Below the pieces are notes generated by a model. The model searched no databases. It saw only the letters and a program-made list of their open reading frames with translations, and had not been told where the DNA came from. Positions 58,596 to 64,000 of a DNA stretch of 64,000 nucleotides are shown here, piece after piece. The first letter of the stretch is position 1. Each line of letters begins with the position of its first letter. The DNA comes from Victivallaceae bacterium. Lineage in GTDB: Bacteria > Verrucomicrobiota > Lentisphaeria > Victivallales > Victivallaceae. Made by a program: the position numbers and the translations under genes. The DNA is taken from assembly GCA_028709805.1 (NCBI GenBank), contig JAQUTL010000010.1, forward strand, positions 17,284 through 81,283, given 5' to 3'.

Positions 58596-59330
58596 TCAGG
58601 AGAGGAACCGGATTGCGTCCGGGAGCTGTCCGAAATCATAGATGATATAGTCGGGATCGACTCCGTGCGACTTCTGATCGCCCTGACCGGACTTGAAGAA
58701 GACGGTCTTCATTCCGGCCCGGTGTGCGCCCCATACGTCGCGGTACATGTCGTTGCCGATAAAAATCGCCTCGTCCGGCGTCACATCAAGTGTTTCCAGC
58801 GCGTTGGCGTACATTCGCGGATCGGGTTTGCGGAATCCGAAATCGCTGGAGATCACGATCGGCTGGAAATAGCCGGTCAGTCCCACGCAGTCGAGTTCGG
58901 CCACCGCCCACAGCCGCTGTGCGTCGGACACAGCGGCTATGGTATAATTGGCGCGCAGATAATTCAACACCTCGCGTGCGCCCGGGTAAAGGCGGAGGCG
59001 GAGCAGCGAGGCGGCCCGGAAGGTCTCGGCCAGAATTTCCGGCAGCAGCCGGCGTTTTTCCGGAGGCAGACTCCAGGTGTAGTCTCCGGCCCGTTCGTCG
59101 ATTATGGACTGGAATATTTCGAGAACGTCGAATTCCGGGAATTCTTCGGCGCTGTCGCGGCGCATATCTTTGTTGAGCCGCCAGTACAGTTCGCGGAAGT
59201 CGTCGGCTGAGGTCGCGGCGCCGTAGAATGACAGCAAATTGGCGACGGTGCGGTATATTTCGTCGCGCGATTCGTCGGTTAAAATATCGATGATTGTGCC
59301 ATTAAGGTCGAAAAGGAGTGCTTTTATCAT
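58596..59330 (-). CDS. HAD-superfamily hydrolase
   Basis: IKALLFDLNGTIIDI, LRANYTIAAVSDAQ, GFRKPDPRMYANALE, IFIGNDMYRDVWGAHRAGMKTVFF. Confidence 0.9.
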   Translation of the reverse strand: MIKALLFDLNGTIIDILTDESRDEIYRTVANLLSFYGAATSADDFRELYWRLNKDMRRDSAEEFPEFDVLEIFQSIIDERAGDYTWSLPPEKRRLLPEILAETFRAASLLRLRLYPGAREVLNYLRANYTIAAVSDAQRLWAVAELDCVGLTGYFQPIVISSDFGFRKPDPRMYANALETLDVTPDEAIFIGNDMYRDVWGAHRAGMKTVFFKSGQGDQKSHGVDPDYIIYDFGQLPDAIRFLS

Positions 59331-59334
59331 GGTG

Positions 59335-60339
59335 TCATCCTTTCAGGCATTGCTTGCCCTCATATATCAGTTTGCGGCGATAGTCGCTTGACAGGTAGTT
59401 GTTTCTGGCTATTCTGAGCAGATTTATCCCCATGTAGAACGGAACGCGTTGCGCTATGGAGTGGAATGCGGCGGCGCGGTCCGGAAAATGACAGGCGTAT
59501 TCCCAGAGAAAGTGGCCGATGAACGGTTCGGCCCGGCCGCGGTCGCCGGTGGCGGCCATGAAAAAGTGGGCGAGTTCACCGACAACACGGCCAACGTCGT
59601 GAACCCGGTCGGCGCGGCGCAGCCGTTCGAGGTCGAAGGTGATGACGTACTTGTCGTCACCGAAAAGAAAGTTTTCCGGCGTGGCGTCGCCGTGAACGAT
59701 CACCTGACGGTCCTCCCGAACGCAAGGCATGCCGTTCCAGCGGTCGCGGAGATGGTAGAGTTCGGCATCTTCGCCGCCATTGAGCAGTCCGGCTCGTCTC
59801 ACGTCGGCGATCAGCGACCCGGCGTATGAATACGCCTCGTTGAAATCGACCGGATATTCGTTGACTGTCCGGTTGTGGAACCGGCTGAGAAACCAAGCCA
59901 GCGCGGTGAGTTTTGCGAACAAGAGCGCGTCGTTGTTCTCCCGGATGGCGCGGCTGATGACGCTGCTCATCGACTCGCCGTAGCAGTATTCGATCACCAG
60001 CAGCGAGCCGAGATCGCGGTTGCGGCCCAGCGGTCTGGCCACATAGTGCGGTCCGCGGTCAAAACCTAATCCGCGCATAAGGCAAAGGTGGTGAAACTCG
60101 CGCTCCATGCGCTGTTCGGCGGCGGCGCGGTTCGGACGGCGCGCTGAATGGAAGAATTTTCCGATGAATTTTGCGCCGGTATGAACCTCTTCGTATAAGT
60201 AAACGTCATTGGAGGCGTTGTATTTGAATACGCGGTAATCGCAGTGTTGACACGGCGCGGTCTGCGGCTGGATTTCGTATCTGAGATAGTCGTAAAGATG
60301 GTCGCTGTGCGTCAGCATGCCGAGAAAGTTCAAGCTCAT
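59335..60339 (-). CDS. Aminoglycoside phosphotransferase/choline kinase-like protein
   Basis: VIVHGDATPENFLFGDDKYVITFDLERLRRADRVHDVGRVVGEL. Confidence 0.8.
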   Translation of the reverse strand: MSLNFLGMLTHSDHLYDYLRYEIQPQTAPCQHCDYRVFKYNASNDVYLYEEVHTGAKFIGKFFHSARRPNRAAAEQRMEREFHHLCLMRGLGFDRGPHYVARPLGRNRDLGSLLVIEYCYGESMSSVISRAIRENNDALLFAKLTALAWFLSRFHNRTVNEYPVDFNEAYSYAGSLIADVRRAGLLNGGEDAELYHLRDRWNGMPCVREDRQVIVHGDATPENFLFGDDKYVITFDLERLRRADRVHDVGRVVGELAHFFMAATGDRGRAEPFIGHFLWEYACHFPDRAAAFHSIAQRVPFYMGINLLRIARNNYLSSDYRRKLIYEGKQCLKG

Positions 60340-60550
60340 ATTTTAAGCTCCCCGCCGTTGACGGCCCGGTTGGACAGCGCAGCGTGTTTGCGGAACATAT
60401 TCATATTTTATCTTTTTCCGGCGCGGACGGCGTTGTCCGCAAAAAACCGGCAATGATTATAAATACCGTTGCAATGGAAAAAATCAAGGTGTTCAAGCGA
60501 TAAAATGCTGAAAGTCGCAGTCTGGCGCGGCGGAGGGGACAAATAAAAAA

Positions 60551-60579
60551 CCGTTCCGGCGGACTGCCGGAACGGTTTT
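60551..60579. terminator. Bidirectional intrinsic terminator
   Basis: Perfect 10-bp stem ccgttccggc-ggact-gccggaacgg flanked by a 6-A run and a tttt run. Confidence 0.85.
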
Positions 60580-60761
60580 GCATTGATGGCAAACAGTGTC
60601 AAGCCATGCGCCATAAAGATTCAACTGTCAAATCAATTTCATGGCGACGGCCGCCCACTCCGGAATCCGTCCGATTTTTCCGTTGAACGCAACCGGGGTG
60701 AGACAACGGCCATTTATGATTTTTAATTTTCTGCAAGTTGTTTATTTATGTGCTGTTATAC

Positions 60762-62864
60762 CTATTCAGCCAGTTTCCGGATGAGTTCGGTGCGCATGGC
60801 GGTGTATTTCTGCCAGAAGTCAGCGTCCTGGAGATGTTTCTCCGCATAGGCGCGCATCTGTTCGGTCAGCGCGGCGGTTTTTTCCGACTTTGCGCCGAGA
60901 TACAGCAGCAGATAGTCGTTGAGTCCGCCCTGCCATTCGATCCAGCGGCGGGATTCGACCGGTTTGCCGTTGCGGTCGCGGTAGAAGAACCCGAAGTGAT
61001 CGTTCGGGTTGCGCGCTCCGCGCGGCGTGATGAAGTAGGTCGTCCAGTAGCAGCACCCCTTCATGTCCATCGCAAAGGCCAGAAGCGGCTGTTCGCGGAA
61101 CCGCCTGGCCGGGTTGATCGGAACCGGTCCGCAGGCGTAAGTCCACAACTCGGCCGGAGTGTTCCGCATTTTTTCTATCTGGAATTCGTATCCCTGCATG
61201 TAAGGAGGAAGCATCCACGCGACCGGGCACCAGACATCGAGATACGGCGCGAATTTTTCGACCACGCCCTCCTCTTTGTTGATGCAGTCCGAGAATATTC
61301 TGACATTGGGATTGTATTCCTTGATCGCCTTGGCGGAGGCAAGGAACTGCGGCGACAGGTCTTCGTCATAAATTTCCAGATACCAGTGGTCGCAGTCCAC
61401 GCCTTCGTCGGCGAGGGTTTTCACCAGTTTGTCGAGCCAGGGTTCAAACTCCTTTTTCCAGCCGCCGTTTTCGCGGATGAACCAGGTTTCGACGATGAAG
61501 TTCGGCTCCAGACCGGCGGGCGCCGCCGCCTTGACCGCGCGAACCACCTCCACCAGCGAAGAGAGGTCTTCGTCAATATCCTTTTTCCCGAGCTTCGGCA
61601 GGTCGCCGTAGTGGAAGGTGTTGACTCTGCCGTCGAGCAGAAGCTGGAGTTTTTCCGGGTCTTTGGCGCCGGAGTAGTCCCAATGGAAGGTTTTGATCGG
61701 CAGCTGGTCGGGCAGCGATACGGCGGCGACTTCCAGCGTCAGCGGCAGAATTTTTCCCGGAAAGAGCGGATTGAACGGCAGGAACGTCAGCTGTCCGCTG
61801 AAATTGCCGGCCTCGGCGGTGGTGAAGCGGACCAGAACGCCGGCGGTTTCCTCCGCGCCGAGGTGGAGGATGGCATCGGCCGGCATGGGCACCGGCAGAT
61901 CGGGCGTGCCGTCCACCTCAAGCAGCTGGAACACTTCGGCGTATTTCGCCACGTCGCCGGAGAGTTTCACCATGAAGTTTTCCGGATGCTTTGAATTGTT
62001 CCGGATCAGGCAGACGAAGCCGTCTTTGGCGTTGCGGGGCAGCGTCAGGGTGAACGGCACGGTGCGGTCGGGAATCACGGTGGAATGATCGTATTCGAAT
62101 GCGGACGGAACCGGCATGATCGAGCTGTCGGTTGAACAGTAGACATTGCGGAGCCGGGTGAATTCGCGGAACGTCCGGGTGCTGCCGTCGGTCTTGGTGG
62201 TCTTCAGCCAGTCGGTGGCGTCGAGGAACTGGCGGTCGCCGGCAAGCGACGGTTCAAGCGTTGCCATTTTGTCGAGCACGACGGCGGTTTTGCGCAGTGT
62301 TTCGTCGGGCAGACGGTCGAATTCGTCCGGGACCATCAGGTCATATTCCGGCAGCGGCGGAAGTTCGACCGGCTCGGTTGAGATGACCGGATTTTCGATT
62401 GCCACCCACGATCCGGCGGCCTTGTATTCAATGCCAACGCCGCAACTGAAGAAACTGTCGTTGAATATCCGGTCCAGTTCCAGCGTCAGCCGCTGCCACT
62501 GATAGGGTTTCATCTCCGGGCGGACGGCTCCCATGCGGCGCATGGCGCCGCCCCATTCGTCGTTTTCCCCGATGACCAGCCGGACGGCGTCCGGGTTGTT
62601 GCTCATCACGTCGGCGGAAAAGTAAAGTTTTTTCGCCGCGCCGAGTTCTTCCGCCGGCAGATTCTTCACATAGAAGAGCCAGCTGGCGTTGTTCGTGGTG
62701 ATCAGAACCGGCGTTTTAACCGCGCCGTCCTCCGAAGTGAATTCGGTCACCACGCCCTTGCCGTCTCCGAGATTCTTGATCTCCCAACCGGAGAAGTCGC
62801 TCTTGCCGAACGCCGCGAACGCCGCGGCGCACAGCCAGGCGGTAAGGATTTTTCTCAGCATCAA
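60762..62864 (-). CDS. Secreted glycoside hydrolase, GH123/DUF4091-like
   Basis: Signal peptide MLRKILTAWLCAAAFAAFGKS, catalytic-region WYLEIYDEDLSPQFLASAKAIKEYNPNVRIFSD, C-terminal WIEWQGGLNDYLLLYLGAKS. Confidence 0.75.
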   Translation of the reverse strand: MMLRKILTAWLCAAAFAAFGKSDFSGWEIKNLGDGKGVVTEFTSEDGAVKTPVLITTNNASWLFYVKNLPAEELGAAKKLYFSADVMSNNPDAVRLVIGENDEWGGAMRRMGAVRPEMKPYQWQRLTLELDRIFNDSFFSCGVGIEYKAAGSWVAIENPVISTEPVELPPLPEYDLMVPDEFDRLPDETLRKTAVVLDKMATLEPSLAGDRQFLDATDWLKTTKTDGSTRTFREFTRLRNVYCSTDSSIMPVPSAFEYDHSTVIPDRTVPFTLTLPRNAKDGFVCLIRNNSKHPENFMVKLSGDVAKYAEVFQLLEVDGTPDLPVPMPADAILHLGAEETAGVLVRFTTAEAGNFSGQLTFLPFNPLFPGKILPLTLEVAAVSLPDQLPIKTFHWDYSGAKDPEKLQLLLDGRVNTFHYGDLPKLGKKDIDEDLSSLVEVVRAVKAAAPAGLEPNFIVETWFIRENGGWKKEFEPWLDKLVKTLADEGVDCDHWYLEIYDEDLSPQFLASAKAIKEYNPNVRIFSDCINKEEGVVEKFAPYLDVWCPVAWMLPPYMQGYEFQIEKMRNTPAELWTYACGPVPINPARRFREQPLLAFAMDMKGCCYWTTYFITPRGARNPNDHFGFFYRDRNGKPVESRRWIEWQGGLNDYLLLYLGAKSEKTAALTEQMRAYAEKHLQDADFWQKYTAMRTELIRKLAE

Positions 62865-63832
62865 TATATCTCCTCTTTAAGCATCTTCATTACCGGTTTG
62901 ATGTCGATATTGTAATGTTCGCAGTAGCGCTTGTAGAGGCCGAGCGCCTGACGGTAGCTGGAGAACGGACTCATGAAGTGGGAGAATTCGAAGGTGATCG
63001 CCCGTTCCAGACCGGCGCGTTCGGCGGCCTGAAGTTTGAGCAGCATTTTTTCCCATTTGATCGGCAGGAATTTGATCGGCATGTCGCGGTCGAAGCTTTC
63101 GCAGTTGGTCCAGCACTCCATGCCGTATTTCGAGGCGAGGGTTTTGTTGACGGTGAGGTAGTCGGTCAGTTCGTCGTAGTCGCAGTGACCGTCCTGAAAC
63201 GCGAGGATGTCCACCGCGCCCTGAATGCCGCCGAGAATTTCATTCCACTCCTTTTCGTGCTGATCGATGGTGATGGCGTTTTTGTTCTGGAGGTCGGTGG
63301 TGAAAGCGTAGCAGTCTTTCTTGCCGGCGATGTAGGGGGAGATGAAGGTCGGCTTGTTGCCGGAGATCGCCTTGCAGAAGCGCCCCATCTGGGAGTAGAT
63401 GTCGATGATTCCCGCAAAGGCGCGGCTGACCTCCTGATTCAGATACCATCCCTTGAACGCCGGACTTTTACCGTAGGTGTTCCACACCTCTTCAACGACC
63501 CGCTTGTTGATTTCCACCTCTTTCTCCGGCTGGTGGTTGTGCCAGTAGTTGCCGGAGTCGTAGGTCCCAAAGTAGAAGCCGAGGCCGTGTTTTTCGGCCA
63601 GCTCAAGAAACAGGCCGATCAGGTCCACCGGCGGGCGGTAGCAGTTCTCGCGCTCCATCAGAACCTTGGAGGGGTAGGTGATCCAGCGTTTATGGCCGCA
63701 GCGGATGACGGCCACCGAGTCGATGCCCATGGCCTTCATGGCGGCGAAGTCGCGGTCCCATTCCTCGCGTCCCCAGTTCTGATGGGGGATGTCGTGGCTG
63801 ATTTCGTCCAGAAACGTTGCGGTGATGCGCAT
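62861..63832 (-). CDS. DUF4434-like TIM-barrel protein
   Basis: MRITATFLDEISHDIPHQNWGREEWDRDFAAMKAMGIDSVAVIRCG, AFKGWYLNQEVSRAF. Start ATG 63832. Confidence 0.7.
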   Translation of the reverse strand: MRITATFLDEISHDIPHQNWGREEWDRDFAAMKAMGIDSVAVIRCGHKRWITYPSKVLMERENCYRPPVDLIGLFLELAEKHGLGFYFGTYDSGNYWHNHQPEKEVEINKRVVEEVWNTYGKSPAFKGWYLNQEVSRAFAGIIDIYSQMGRFCKAISGNKPTFISPYIAGKKDCYAFTTDLQNKNAITIDQHEKEWNEILGGIQGAVDILAFQDGHCDYDELTDYLTVNKTLASKYGMECWTNCESFDRDMPIKFLPIKWEKMLLKLQAAERAGLERAITFEFSHFMSPFSSYRQALGLYKRYCEHYNIDIKPVMKMLKEEIY

Positions 63833-63925
63833 GATAAAGTTCTCCTTGCTGGGTTTATTGTTCAAGCGTAGTGTATTCCTGAATCCGTGAAAGAAACACC
63901 GTGTTTCTCTCATTATTGTTATTAT

Positions 63926-63941
63926 GCTATAAATTTATAGC
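63926..63941. promoter_or_regulatory. Perfect 16-bp palindrome in the promoter region of the DUF4434/GH123-like operon
   Basis: GCTATAAATTTATAGC, about 95 bp upstream of ATG 63832. Confidence 0.5.
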
Positions 63942-64000
63942 AACTTTATTTGATTTTCAAGTCTTTTGATAACAAAATCGATGATAAGTTCACTTTTTCA

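Overview
64 kb of GC-rich bacterial chromosome that looks like the PVC superphylum, most likely Lentisphaerae/Victivallis-like. That placement is inferred from gene content (Amuc_1098-1101-like pilus cluster, a TIGR04073-like exosortase-associated protein, GH123-like/DUF4434-like proteins, AIDA-like repeat protein); no search was run. The left end (0-3.5 kb) is accessory: a truncated response regulator, a DnaQ-like exonuclease, tRNA-His, an IS5-family element with two frame breaks, an atypical tRNA-Leu(UAA), and about 0.8 kb with no convincing gene. At 3.5-11.2 kb lies the most unusual locus. It encodes a giant substrate-binding-domain/permease fusion, an ABC ATPase carrying a degenerate RsbW-like C-terminal domain, and a full STAS / RsbW-like kinase / SpoIIE-type phosphatase partner-switching set with no sigma factor in the window. 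Then come tRNA-Glu, a housekeeping/type IV pilus block (ruvA, nadC, trpF-like, coaX, manC-like, pilC, pilT, two pilB), cca, NUDIX, coaE, rho with an Asn-rich insert, ftsB-like, nagB-like, recN and yicC. Next are a 1.2 kAA AIDA-like repeat protein with an embedded CwlA-type amidase, nnr, a tandem phosphofructokinase whose second half appears catalytically dead, PBP2/mreD/mreC and NamZ-like. The Amuc_1098-1101-like pilus cluster follows; four of its five products carry Met/Gly-rich low-complexity inserts. The right end has secG, tpiA, an IS4-family remnant, a HAD hydrolase, an APH-like kinase, a GH123-like protein and a DUF4434-like protein. All calls come from reading the supplied sequence and translations.
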